From assembly GCA_020543525.1 (NCBI GenBank), contig JAHYIO010000033.1:1488001-1552000 (forward strand): a stretch of DNA of 64,000 nt, in the 5' to 3' direction. The notes beneath the pieces are model-generated. The model saw only the letters and a program-made list of their open reading frames with translations. It did not search any database and was not told the origin of the DNA. The position numbers were made by a program, and so were the translations under genes. Shown here in pieces: positions 46,793-57,444 of this stretch (position 1 is the stretch's first letter; every line of letters begins with the position of its first letter). The DNA is from Coriolopsis trogii. Lineage: Eukaryota > Basidiomycota > Agaricomycetes > Polyporales > Polyporaceae.

Positions 46793-47900
46793 CTATATAT
46801 CTACCATGCCCAAGCATGATGGTGTCGGCGTCGTCTTTGAATGACTCGACGGCCCCTGGGTCGGCATCGCGATGAGTACGGCCACTCGCACCCTCGAGCC
46901 ATCGTCCATCGTCGGGAAACCGGTAGCAGACAACTTCTCCGACAAGCCGTCGCAGGAGGTCTTCCTACGACCGCCACTGCTCCGACTCGAAGATCGGGTC
47001 GAAGGCACCCAAGTAGCAGCCGTCGACGTCGACCACCTAGCAGACGCACGGCGCTCGCGCAAAGGCAAAGGCAAAGTCAAAGGCGAATGCGAGTCCTCTT
47101 CCTCGAGGCGCTCGACCGTGATAGGCTGCGGCGGCGCGTCCTTAGCCTCGAGTTACGAGCGCGGACAGACAGAGGAGAGAGAGACGCACCATGAGCGCGT
47201 CCCACTTCCCGACGAGCGACGGTGCGCGTGCGTCGGCGAGGCTGACCTCCCACATGCGCGGCTTCTCCGGCTCTGCGGGCGCGACGCGGTACACGGGCGT
47301 GACCCCATGGCTCCCGCGCAACACGCGGATGAACTTGAGGACGATGACCGTCGCGACGACGAACAGGGTGACGGCGATGATCGCCGGGAGGATGGCGGCG
47401 TGCCCGCTCGGCGGGTTGTGCTGGTCGGGTGGGTGTGCGGTGGTTTGTGCGTTGGCGTCGGTGTCCGTGTCCGTCACCTTGCGTATCGCAAGAAAAGGGG
47501 CGGGTGGGGGCGGGTATGGCCTTGCCTGCAAGACGACGATGCTCAGTACAAGTCGTCTCACTGAGCCGGGCAGCCCACAAACATACCTGGCCTCTGGGCG
47601 AACCGCCCTGCGCAAGGTGCAGGAGGAGTACGTCGTCGTGCATGAGCGGTCCTCCGCTCTCGTCTGTGATGGTTGCATCTTGGGAGTATGGCCTCGGGCG
47701 ATCCGTGAACGGAGACAGCGTGACGATCGTGTTCGGGGATTCAATGGAGTAGTACGCGCTGAAGCAAGCTGGCATGCAACGTATGTATTCGGGGAGGAGG
47801 GGTAGAGAGCACAAAGGGTGGCGACTCGCACGAGCGCGTCCCCTGCACGTTCATATACGACGCGTTAGCCGGCGTACGAACCCAATGGACATGCTGCGGC
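46793..47900 (-). CDS. Single-span membrane protein with C-terminal VAVLIAMP motif
   Basis: The extracellular-side exon reads SIESPNTIVTLSPFTDRPRP and SGGPLMHDDVLLLHLAQGGS. After an intron, a Pro-rich and Thr/Asp-rich linker leads to one transmembrane helix, AAILPAIIAVTLFVVATVIV, followed by basic LKFIRVLRG. The cytoplasmic side has VTPVYRVAPAEPEKPRMWEV. After a second intron come KDAPPQPITVERLEEE and finally SRVRVAVLIAMPTQ near the stop at 46793. A helix flanked by a polar ectodomain and a short tail ending in V-x-VLIAMP is a layout I associate with small Agaricomycete membrane proteins, but I know no function. The upstream exons are uncertain: HVHWVRTPANASYMNVQGTR near 47840-47890 is probably part of the ectodomain. 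Confidence 0.5.
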
Positions 47901-49442
47901 TCCCGTCAGTTGAGGCCTAGCGCGCCCCGCCGCCGCTCTGACTCGTCGTTCTTGTCGATCGTGCACGGTGACGCGCGCCGAGACGCTGGTCGAGCACCGA
48001 GGAAGCACGGGCATTCCTGCAGGACTCCTGCGAGCAGCGCTGGCGCGGAATGCAGACCAATCGCACCGTGCAGCCAGATAGCGCGCGCCGTTTGCCGCTG
48101 ACTGAGAAGGTGCTCGTGAGTAAACGTTGTCTGGTGCGTGACTCGAGTCAGTCTCGAGTCCCGCTGATCGTGGGCCGTGGCGTCATCCCAAGGCAGTCTT
48201 GTGCGAGCTATAGAGGACCGCGGAAGGCTGTGGTCTGCATTGTGTGCCACATGAGGTGAGCCTCAGGGGATGATAACTGACATTGAGGGGCTTGATTGTT
48301 GAGAAAAGGAGACGAAGACCACGATAGAGAGAGGCTCACCAGTCAGCAGTGGCGGGAGGCTGGCCTTGAGTCATAATAGTGATAATATTAGAGTGCCGGC
48401 CACCGGTCTTGAATCACAGACGCCACCGGTATGTCCGGGGGGTGGGTTCTGAAGTGAGGACTTCCGGTACCTAAATTGTGGGGTGCAGTGCCTCAGGTAC
48501 ATGAAAATGGGCCTGGAATGTTCGTGATACTTGCTCACCTGCGCCTGAGGCTAGTACATACTGAACGAAGTACCATGACATCTCTTGAAGTGGGAGCGCT
48601 TCAGCCTTCGCACTACGTAGCGATTGAACCTTCAAGCAATTAGCGATGAGTCAAAGAGAACTCGGCCGACGATGGTACCAACCTCCATGTATGCTGCGTC
48701 CAAATCATCGACTTGGGTGCTCTCTTGTCATCGTAGCTCACTTACTATGGTCGTGATGGCCTGTGGCTGTCGGGTCCGGAGGCAAAACGTTGTACAATGT
48801 ACATAGTATAATATAGACTGAGTAGACCTGGGTAGACGCCCTGCGTCGGACGTCGGAACGGCCATGCCGTTCACGGCCCGCTCAGGCATCAGGCCTCAGG
48901 CTGGAGGCGGACTGAATCCTTGGACACCGACAAGGAGCCTTGCTCTCAAACATCTTCATGCTCGAGTACACAACGGCGAATGCGACGTCCTCAACACTAG
49001 GCCAGCGTTAACACCGCAAACTGTGCGTCGGTGCAGCGCGGTCAAGGCGGAATGCCCGGGATACTTGTGCAGTACGCTAGTGAGTGAACATCGAGCATTC
49101 GGTGGGATTGGAGGGCTGTGAGGCGAGCATTGAGACGGTCGGGAGGGTTATGACGTAGCGGGGCGGTATTGGGAACAGGAAACAACGAGGAGACCGGGCC
49201 TCCACGACTCTGCCATCCTGACCCATTGGCATTCAGCCGAACATAAATTCGACGCATCCCATGAGGTTGAACCCCGCACATGCATTGTGTCACTGCGTTG
49301 AAAATACAGTCCAAATGTTCGTACGAAGGTGCGCGTGTCTTACTCATTCAAACTGTTTTCATGATACATACCAACGAGGACTGGCATACAAGCACATGCG
49401 TATGGGAGGTACAGGCGATTGTTCTATGAAAACAAGACGGGG
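47901..49442. other. 1.5 kb intergenic region
   Basis: No gene, tRNA or clear repeat is supported. The AT content and lack of splice-linked frames suggest non-coding sequence. Several short cctgagg/cctcagg boxes occur at 48250-48560, which I do not interpret. Confidence 0.4.
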
Positions 49443-50660
49443 TCAATACCCTTTAACCTGCTCCTCAAGCCATTGCCATAGTCGACCCGCCAGGGCCTCG
49501 TCGTACGCTTCTTTATTGGGGCAATCTTCTACCCGTGCCCAAGGAACGATGAACTGAAGGCCATCCAAAGTCAGCATCCACTACACTCACATTCACAGGC
49601 GTCACACCACACCTTTCCGTTTAGCTTTGCCCCTTCTGCGGATGCGCCCGCGTATAGCGGACCGAGGGCACCCAATGCCGGTGGGTGCATCATCGCGTCC
49701 TATCGATGCCGTTCTGACTCTGATCGTCATGAACGACGAGCGCAAGCACCGCGACGCACCAACAACGTATACTTGAGGCCTTTCACGTGCCTCATCAGGT
49801 CCGTCTTCAACACCCCCGGATGAAGCGCCACGCTGACGATTCCCTGTTCCCCGTACCTCCGCGCCTGCTCGAACGCGACGAGGACGTCCCCGAGCTTGCT
49901 CTGGTTGTACATCGCCTCCGTCCCCAGCCTGCGCCGTTCCGGGCCGTCCTTGAGGGCGTCGAAGTTGATGTGCCCGACGTAGGCGTACCCGGACGCCGTG
50001 TAAACGACGCGCGCGCGGCCGTCGGGCGATGTCTCCTTGCCTTTGAGGAGTGCGGGAAGGAGGAGCTTCGTGAGGAAGAAGTGTCCGACGACGTTCGTCC
50101 CGAACTGCATGTCGTACCCGTCCGCGGTCAGGTCCTCGATCGGGCACCACATGACACCCCTGCGGGCACAAGAAAATGCGCGCATCGTGAGCGGACGGAC
50201 AACCGCTCTTGCCTGAACACCGATAGGGAGCACGCACGCATTGTTGAAGAGGGTGTGGAGCGCCTCTTCCTTGGACAGGAACTCTTCCGCCGCCTTGCGC
50301 ACGGCTGCTAGGCTGCCCAAGTCGAGCTGGAGGAAGTGCGCCTCCTTGCCCGTCTCGGCCTTGAGCTCCTCGATCGCGCCGGTCGCCTTCTCGCGGCTCC
50401 GCGTCGCCATGTACACCTTTGCATTGTGCTTCAGGAGCTCCTTGATGACCTCCTTCCCGATGCCGGAGTTCCCGCCTGTCGGGTAACAGGTATCAGCGTT
50501 GGAAAGCGACGGCGCGTGGAGCGGACACAGACGGATGCTCACCCGTGACGATCATCACACGCCCGGAAAGATCTGGCAGCTGGTCCGGCGAAAACTTGGG
50601 CTTCGCAGGAAAGGTATGCTGCAGCATTTTAATGTTTGCTTTCACCTCGTTCACTGGCAT
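49443..50660 (-). CDS. Short-chain dehydrogenase/reductase, copy 2
   Basis: A close paralog of the SDR at 18337-19572. Same intron positions and near-identical blocks: [69 protein letters not shown], active site TEAMYNQSKLGD (YxxxK) and the end [12 protein letters not shown]. The start MPVNEVKANIKMLQ (50660) is preferred. An in-frame ATG at 50798 is too close to the TATATAAAGG-like element on the minus strand near 50812 to lie in the mRNA comfortably. The N-terminal first exon differs most from copy 1, while the catalytic exons are conserved, so both copies appear functional and may differ in location or partner. The substrate is unknown. Confidence 0.88.
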
Positions 50661-51268
50661 GGCGGGTAGCGCGTTGATATACTGGTAAGAGTGTAGTCGG
50701 GTGAGCAAGAACCGCCACAGAGAAGATGTACGGCGCCAGAGGTGAGCGAACGGTTGCCGGTAGGTTGTATAACAGGAGTATATCTCACCCAATGTCATCG
50801 TCTGTCACCTTTATATCCAAGTTCCGGTGGCGCATGACTTAGGTCAGAGGCCGGTCATTGTATGATACCCTTATAATGCTAGCACGGATGTTCAATTCCA
50901 AACCGCAGGAACCCAACTGCTATCTGCTATCTCAATGTTTTGGTACTATGAGTCTTTGCATTAGCCGGTTGTGTCATGCCGATAGACATACGTATGTCGC
51001 CGGCAACAGGGGAACGTTCAGCCCAAGACATACTGCGCCAGAATGCTGTGCGTTGGTCATTGATCTTGAATTGTACTACGGTTTCATCGGGCCCTTGAGC
51101 CGAATGCTTGGGCGAGCCACGCGGCAGTAACACACCGCTAAGACCACAAGCAGTCTGGTTGTCTGTTTCCTCGCACTGGCTTTCAGTGAAGGACCTGTTT
51201 CGTAAGAGTAGAACCACTGCGAACCGCAACCAACGAGGATAGCCTGAGCTCGGCGCCCACGGCCAAAT
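50661..51268. promoter_or_regulatory. SDR copy 2 promoter and spacer to pseudo-tRNA
   Basis: The layout is the same as at copy 1: SDR ATG, TATA-like element (near 50812 on the minus strand), then about 600 bases to the tRNA-derived sequence. No other feature is seen. Confidence 0.5.
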
Positions 51269-51329
51269 TGACCACCGCAGGGGGTCGTCGGTCGTAGATG
51301 GCAGACGCATTGCCATCACGCCAGCGGCC
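51269..51329 (-). pseudogene. Decayed tRNA-Arg copy
   Basis: The minus strand reads GGCCGC, then TGGCGTGATGGCAATGCGTC, and ends TGCGGTGGTCA. The acceptor 3' strand, most of the D arm and the start of the anticodon stem match the tRNA-Arg at 20211-20291. The anticodon region is scrambled, the T arm (B box) is reduced to CGACCCCCTGC and the total is about 61 bases. It cannot fold as a full cloverleaf, so it is a relic. Confidence 0.82.
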
Positions 51330-51684
51330 CTACATGAGCAAGCAGATGTTTTGAGAGGTTGCATTCCAGCGCGATATCCCTGAGAGACTTTCAGAGCTCC
51401 GTGATCATGATCCAAAAGCGGAAGTCATGTTTAATGAACTGCCACTACAGGCGATGCACGCCAGCAGACCGGCCCCAGCTTGAACTGTGATGCTGTGGAA
51501 CCGGGATTGAAAGGCGAGCTGCCCTGACTGTCTCCTGCGAGTATATAGTGTACAATCGGCTTTGCCCAACGCCGGAAACTACCATTGAGGTATCCTTTGC
51601 ATCCTTCGCAACAGTGCCACTCATTCGAATACCTCGGCTTCCCCCTTTGACCAGCCTCTAGGTATGTCTTGCATCTTGATCGTA
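51330..51684. other. Intergenic region
   Basis: About 355 bases between the tRNA relic and the 3' end of DUF6533 gene F (-). Nothing else is recognized. Confidence 0.45.
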
Positions 51685-53556
51685 TTACTCTTGAAGGTCC
51701 GCAGTGTCGAATATGATCATGGACCCGATGGAGCCCAATGTCGTGTCCGCACGCGCAAATGCTCCGTGCGTGAAGAACAGAGCAGAGTCGTCTCCAGAGC
51801 TCGATGAAGACGCTCCTGACGAGAGTCGAACGTTGACCTTGTTCGCTTCCTGGAGGTCGAGCAGAAATCGGGAGAGGAGCACCGAGGTAACGCTAGAAAT
51901 AGGTGTGCGTAGTGGATATCATTCGGACGAGGACCGAAATAGTTAGGTGGACATACGGCGCGGTGAAAATCATGAGTCTGTTGGAGTGGTCGTTACGGAG
52001 GATCTGTAGGGGATGTTGGCCCAATGCACCTGGCTGTCAATGATTCCGTGGACTTACGGAATCGAGAGATATGATGAGGTCTAGGGTGTTCGTGAGAAAC
52101 AATACACTGATGAAGTTGTCATGGTCAACATCCCCATCCGTCGAGTAGCTCAGCATATAAACATACATGAAGTAGGCAGTACCTGTCCAGGGAGATGTTG
52201 ATCAGTACGTCCTCCGCCGAAATCCAGGGATAGCGACGCACCGTTCCACAAGAGAATGCCGGCAAATGTCATGTGCCTTTTGCCTGATAACTGCCGGAGG
52301 AAGGATTCCCTCGCGAGCGATATACCGGTCAACATGACGAGGATGAACTCCCCTACGACCAACGAGCACCGAGACACCACTCCAGCTGTAGATGCTCAGT
52401 TTAGGAGACAACCGAAGCAAGCGAGAGACGCACATCTATGAGCATGTGTCAGTGAGGTAAGTGCAGATACATGGATGGGACGAACAATGCGGTGTGCATG
52501 GGCGGAATGACTACACTGTCAGGGCAAATTGAAGGAGGCACGAATACGCCCATGGTTCCAAGAGCATACAGTATCTGAGAGGAAGCGTCGAGTTCATGAG
52601 CGTCCATGACGAGCTTGAACGCACGTACAAAATGGACGACGACCGGGGCGGCGGATAGCGTGGTGACCAAGGCGGACATAGTCCACTTGCGGCTCATCGC
52701 GTACGCGCGTAGCCCAGAGAAGACTGTCCAATCACCGCCGGGCATTAGCGTGTGAGCCCTGAGAACATGCATTTTCTCATGCGCTTACCTGCCCATGGAA
52801 CGAAAGGAAAGTATGCAATACCGGCGAGGAGCCTCATAGAGTCGCAGAGCCGATCGTGGGCGGGCGCGACGGTCTGACAAATGTAAGAACAGGTACACCA
52901 ATAAACACCTGATGAAAAGGTAGCTGACCTCTGACTCTGGTAAGCAGAGCATGATACCAAGAATAAGATTGAACAGAAATGTGCTGTATCTGTTCGCGAA
53001 GAACAGTGTGGACGCGAATGTCAGTGGTCCTTTCCAGAAGAGTTCAACCTCGCGGCCGAGGGTGATGAAGTAGTCGTATGCAACAAATGCTGTTTAGTTA
53101 ATGAGCTCTCATTACGCGTAGCATTACGAACTTGAACATACTGAGTGGAACAAAGAGTGATGAGCCGGTGACTTGGCTGAGGACGTCCGGTCAGCTTGTA
53201 TGCCAAACAGGGACCGCAAAGAAGGGGCTGACACCCGACTGAGCACGCCAATGTTAGTGGGCGTAACCATCTCCACCAGAATGTAGGGACAAAGCACGGC
53301 GTACGGTCAGAGTTGCAAAAGCAGGAGAAGTTGGGTCCTAGGGAGCGTGTGTAACCATATGTCCGAACTGGCAAGTTCCCATCCCGCCATCTCCGCCGTG
53401 GGCAAACCTTGATCAAATTCGTTTCCTACCGGTGTCACACGTACGCTTCGGCAAAGGGCAACGACAAGATGGGCATTGCCGCGTACGCGCATGGCTTCTC
53501 ATAGTCATCTCAGCAGCGTCTGCGACGGACAGGCCGCCCGTTGTCGAGAAGAGCAT
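51685..53556 (-). CDS. DUF6533 seven-pass membrane protein, gene F (inverted, dispersed copy)
   Basis: Core exon (52929-53089): FVAYDYFITLGREVELFWKG, then PLTFASTLFFANRYSTFLFN. The next exon (from 52873) reads TVAPAHDRLCDSMRLLAGIA and YFPFVPWA. Here one 55-nt intron replaces the pair with the 2-nt exon seen in genes B-E. Later: FSGLRAYAMSRKWTMSALVT, ILYALGTMGVFVPPSICPDS, VLVGEFILVMLTGISLARES, AGILLWNGTAYFMYVYML, FISVLFLTNTLDLIISLDS, ILRNDHSNRLMIFTAP and VTSVLLSRFLLDLQEANKVN. The tail has TTLGSIGSMIIFDTADLQE. The likely start, MLFSTTGGLSVADAAEM (53556), resembles the start of gene C. The second small exon is not found, and about 400 bases separate start and core, so the N-terminal model is uncertain. 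Confidence 0.72.
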
Positions 53557-54606
53557 GCATGGGTCGACGAAATCCTTGGGTCCTGCGCGCCGTCAGACGC
53601 GACCAAGTGATCCTAGAGTCAACGCGTCATTTCGAAACAGGTTCCTGGTACTTGTGCGATCCACTGGTGGTCTGATGGGAATGTCGTCTCTAGGGCGCGT
53701 TTAAAACCTGACAGCGATGTGTATCGGAGTCGTTGATCAGGCATAGTACAGACAATACTCACCCCAGGCAAAACCCGACTGTAGGGGCATTGATGCGACT
53801 TGTGAGTGGCGAAAATTTGAGGCTGCGAAGCACCGACGGCGAATTTGGCCCAGGACATCCAAGTAAGCCTACTATTTAGCACCCGACGGATCTGAATGCG
53901 TGGTCCTAGACCATGCATACCCTGTCGACATATCCACACGTAAGAGTCTCTTACCAAGCGAGGGTCGTCATCGTGCCAGCTACATGTGCATGAAAGGAGA
54001 CAAGTAAGCGACAAAGCGCCCATGCTGCATTTTCGTCTTCGCCACCACATGTCCCAGACATGTCCTCCTCCTTAGCCTTGCACCTGCGTCCATCTGCTCC
54101 TGCAAGTCCCACCGCCACGTCGCCATGCTTCTGAAATCCGCAGCCATAACGCAGCCCAGCCACCTACGAAGTCGTGTGCTAATATGATTAATACTAGTGG
54201 CCGAGGTGGCAGTACTTCAAGTTGTCCTCGGCGGGCTGGCGGCGATAATTACTCCAGGATGTGTAGCGCGAAGATATATGTAACCTCTCTCCATCTCACG
54301 TACAACGAGGTCCCATGACAGAACTCCGCTACCTCGCCCTCCCTACCATTCTCCCGTTCCGACAATCATGCGCGCAAGTCCCTCGCGGGCCCTCTTCTCC
54401 TCTCTTCGGCAGAATGCTCACTTACCAAACCCCTGCTCCATCAGTGACAGGCGACTGAACGATCCCGCGCATTATGCGCATCTCAGCTTTGCTCCGGAAG
54501 CTTGCCGTGCTCTCACGTACCGAACCTCCTTGTATATAATACCCTAGCCCACCAGAGCACTGCACCACTCAGTGTCTCCGAGACCCTTCGAAGCAATACA
54601 ACAACG
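53557..54606. other. Intergenic region with GH45 promoter
   Basis: Divergent space between gene F (-) and the endoglucanase (+). A tgtatataat TATA element at 54531-54540 lies 67 bases upstream of the GH45 ATG. I recognize no carbon-catabolite or other operator with confidence, and no other gene. Confidence 0.5.
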
Positions 54607-55441
54607 ATGGCCAGGACACTGCTCACGTTCCTCCAGTTCGTCGCCGTCGCGACCCTCGCCAGCTGCGTCACCGTCCCCGAGAAGCGTGCCTCCGGTGGCT
54701 ACGTCCAAAACCCCTCCGGCAGCGCCTCCTTCACCCACTACTCCAGGTGCGGCCAGCCGGGTGGGTCTCTACATCTCTCTTTCATTCGAATTTCTACTGA
54801 TATCCTCACCGTCCCTCGCCCTCTCCAGCCTGCGGTATCGCGGGCAATGGCTACACCGCCGCCGTGAGCCAGCTCGCGTTCGGGTCCGGGCCAGGACTGG
54901 GGCCTGGCGACGCCTGCGGTCGCTGCTTCGCCCTCACCGGTAACAAAGATCCGTACTCGCCAGGGTACTCAGGCCCGTTCGGGCAGTCCATCGTCGTCAA
55001 GGTCACCGACCTCTGCCCCGTAGCGGGCAACCAGGAGTGGTGTGGCCAGTCCCAGAGCAACGCGAACAACCAGCACGGCATGCCCGTTCAGTGCGTCCCC
55101 CCCTCCTGACATGATTTGTACTCGTAGCAAGAGGGATTGCTGACCATGGAACCGTGACATGCAGCTTCGACATCTGCGAGGACACCGGTGGTGCCGGGGT
55201 CTTCTTCCCCTCCGGGCACGGCGCGCTCACAGGCACCTTCACCGAGGTCTCGTGCAGCCAGTGGTCGGGCTCGGATGGCAGCCCGCTCTGGAACGGCGCA
55301 TGCATCAAGGGCGAATCTGCCGGCAATTGGCCGTCCGGCGTTGGCTGTGGCAACCAAGGTCGGTCTATCCATCCCACATCTCTCGAATGCCAGCTCGTCG
55401 AGAAATTTGCTGACATCTCGCGCACAGGAACTGCCCCCTGA
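54607..55441 (+). CDS. GH45 endoglucanase, subfamily C (Cel45A-like), 207 aa
   Basis: Secreted beta-1,4-endoglucanase acting on amorphous cellulose and glucan, with an expansin-like six-stranded beta barrel. Exons 54607-54760, 54829-55090, 55165-55358 and 55428-55441 join in phase to 208 codons. The signal peptide is MARTLLTFLQFVAVATLASC, followed by the dibasic VPEKRASGG. Mature motifs: GQPACGIAGNGYTAAVSQLA, GPGLGPGDACGRCFALTGNK, GPFGQSIVVKVTDLCPVAGN, then HFDICEDTGGAG (general-acid Asp by analogy with Phanerochaete Cel45A) and GTFTEVSCSQWSGSDGSPLW. Cysteine spacing also fits subfamily C. No cellulose-binding module is attached. The last exon is only 14 nt and encodes the end GTAP. Length matches the family. 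Confidence 0.93.
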
Positions 55442-55746
55442 GCGGAGACCGGCAGATCATTCGTCGGGATGTAGCACTAGTGTTGTATATTGGGATGTAT
55501 TTCTGTTTGGACACCACGTCTGCGCTGGAAGATATTCGGATGATACTCAGACTACAAGACGACATACGGCCAAATGTGCAGCAAAAATAGTACTACCATC
55601 AGACTCGGCACATTTCACAACTATATGACAGGGATAGGAGGCCATGGCGTCAGGCCTTGTCTCATTTCTACAACAAGCTACACACTGCAGGCTTCGTACT
55701 CATTTTGACTTTCACTAAATCCCCCGATATGACCTCCCTGAAGGCC
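55442..55746. other. Convergent intergenic region
   Basis: About 305 bases between the endoglucanase (+) and the aminotransferase (-) stop codons. Only 3' untranslated sequence is expected. Confidence 0.5.
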
Positions 55747-57444
55747 TCAGAGCCCGTTCGCCTCCAAAACCTCCTCCACGCTCTTCACGAACAGATCCAC
55801 GATCTTCTCAACCTCCTCCTTGGTGACATTGTACGCCGGCGAGAGCATGCAATGGTTCCCATACAGTCCATCCAAGCTCGACCCGCCCGTGAAGCCCATG
55901 ATGACCACCCCGTTCTCCAACGCCCTCGCCTGGACGTCAGTCGCGAACGTGGTGCCCTCGTACCCCTTCGCCCTCGCCCCCTCCGCCTTCTCCCACTTGA
56001 AGTCGAACTCGACAGCCCACCACGCCCCGCCCCCGCGCACGTCGAACACATACGGCGCCGCGCGTGCATTCACGCCCGTGAGGCGCGTGCGCAACAGCGC
56101 GCCCATATGCGGGCCCCACACCGCGACATTCTCGAGCAGCTTCTCGTCGACGATCACCTTCTGGACCGCGAGCGCCGCCGCGCACGCGATCGGGTGCGCC
56201 TGGTAGGTGTGCCCGTGCTTCCAGAACCCGGACGCGTCTCGGATGCCCTGCGCGATGCGTGGGGAGAGGAGGACCGCGCCGATCGAGGCGTACCTGCGGC
56301 GCGAGGTCAATCATCGGGGCCCTGGGCGGATGCATGTCGTACTCACCCGCCGCCGAGACCCTTTGCGACCGCTTGCAAGTCCGGCGACACGCCGTCTCCG
56401 AAGCTCTCCCATGCGTGGAGGGTGCCCATGCCTGCGTGAGAGGGTTATTGTTGTGAACCTCGCATAGAGGGTGTCCGAGGATACGTACGACCCATGCCGC
56501 TCATGACCTCGTCGAGGATGAAGAGAGCGCCGTATTTGTCGCAGACGGACTTCATGGCCTTGAAATAGCCCTTTGGAGCGGCGACGACACCGGTGGTCGC
56601 ACCCACGACAGTCTCAGCAACAACTGCAGCAGTGGATCAGTGTCGGGGAGCATGAACCGAAGTAGGGAACGTACATCCGATGACGGTCTCAGGACCCAAC
56701 TCCAGGAACTTGTCCTCGAGCTCCTTCCTCAATCTCTCAACGTACTGCTCCTCGCTCTCATTTTCTCCCTTGAATCTGGCGGCGTATGCGGGCGAGACGT
56801 GGTGGAAGGCATCTTCGTTGAACAAGGCAGCGTAAGGCGCTCGACGAGTAGGATGGTAGGCGAGGGAGAGCGTCGCGACGGTATTGCCGTGGAACGACAA
56901 CTGTCGCGCAATGAAGTTCTTCCTCTGGGGTTGCCCAGTCTCATAGTAGTACTGGCGCGCGGTCTTGATCACTCCCTCCATCGCCTCCGAACCTAGAACG
57001 TCTCTTCCTTCTGCCAGAGTCCAGACATGACATGGATATGGTACGCACCTCCGGACACGAAGCCTACAAGCTCGAACGCGCCTTTGCTGGAAGCAATGAT
57101 CTGATGTGCGAGTTCTTCCGCGGGCTCATTGGACAGTTGCATGTTGTACACATCTGTCACGCTCTCGCACTTAAGGGGGGAGGTCTCTACCGCGAGGAAG
57201 AGTACCACTCACAGGATACCTTGTCAACCTGATCCTTGATCGCCTGCTTGACTGCTGGGTGCCCGTTCCCAATGCAAGACACCGCTGCACCTCCGACCGC
57301 ATCTATAATCGTCTTCCCATCATCAAGCGTCACGTAGATGCCCTGAGCTGAGCTCGCGATGGGCAGGCGCCATGGAGTGCGGTGGAAGATCGCGCTCGCG
57401 CGTTCTTCAGCCTTAGCAGTTCCGTTGGCCGTTGTGGACGACAT
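55747..57444 (-). CDS. Class III pyridoxal-phosphate aminotransferase
   Basis: An omega-type aminotransferase of the family that includes GABA, ornithine and beta-alanine transaminases. It starts MSSTTANGTAKAEERASAIF, without a clear targeting sequence. Motifs in order: GKTIIDAVGGAAVSCIGNGH, ELVGFVSGG and SEAMEGVIKTARQYYYETGQ, RQLSFHGNTVATLSLAYHPT, GALFILDEVMSGMG with the cofactor-binding Asp, DLQAVAKGLGGG with the PLP-binding Lys, FWKHGHTYQAHPIACAAALA, and YGNHCMLSPAYNVTKEEVEK near the C terminus. Several short introns separate them. The GTTGVVAAPKGYFKAM insertion and overall wording resemble fungal and bacterial transaminases of uncertain substrate. No neighbour hints at the pathway. Confidence 0.9.

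Noticed and set aside
47191..47805. A 204-codon plus-strand frame opposite the single-span membrane protein
   Set aside because: The minus-strand frame has a clean transmembrane helix and intron signals; the plus-strand frame shows neither domain nor splice structure.
40868..48268. A 17-base exact repeat, tgaggtgagcctcaggg, at 40868-40884 and 48252-48268
   Set aside because: Among all pairs of positions in 64 kb one such match by chance is not very unlikely, and the flanks do not match. I see no transposon end or target duplication around it.
51269..51329. A second functional tRNA-Arg gene
   Set aside because: The anticodon arm is scrambled and the T arm incomplete, so the B box is lost and no cloverleaf forms.
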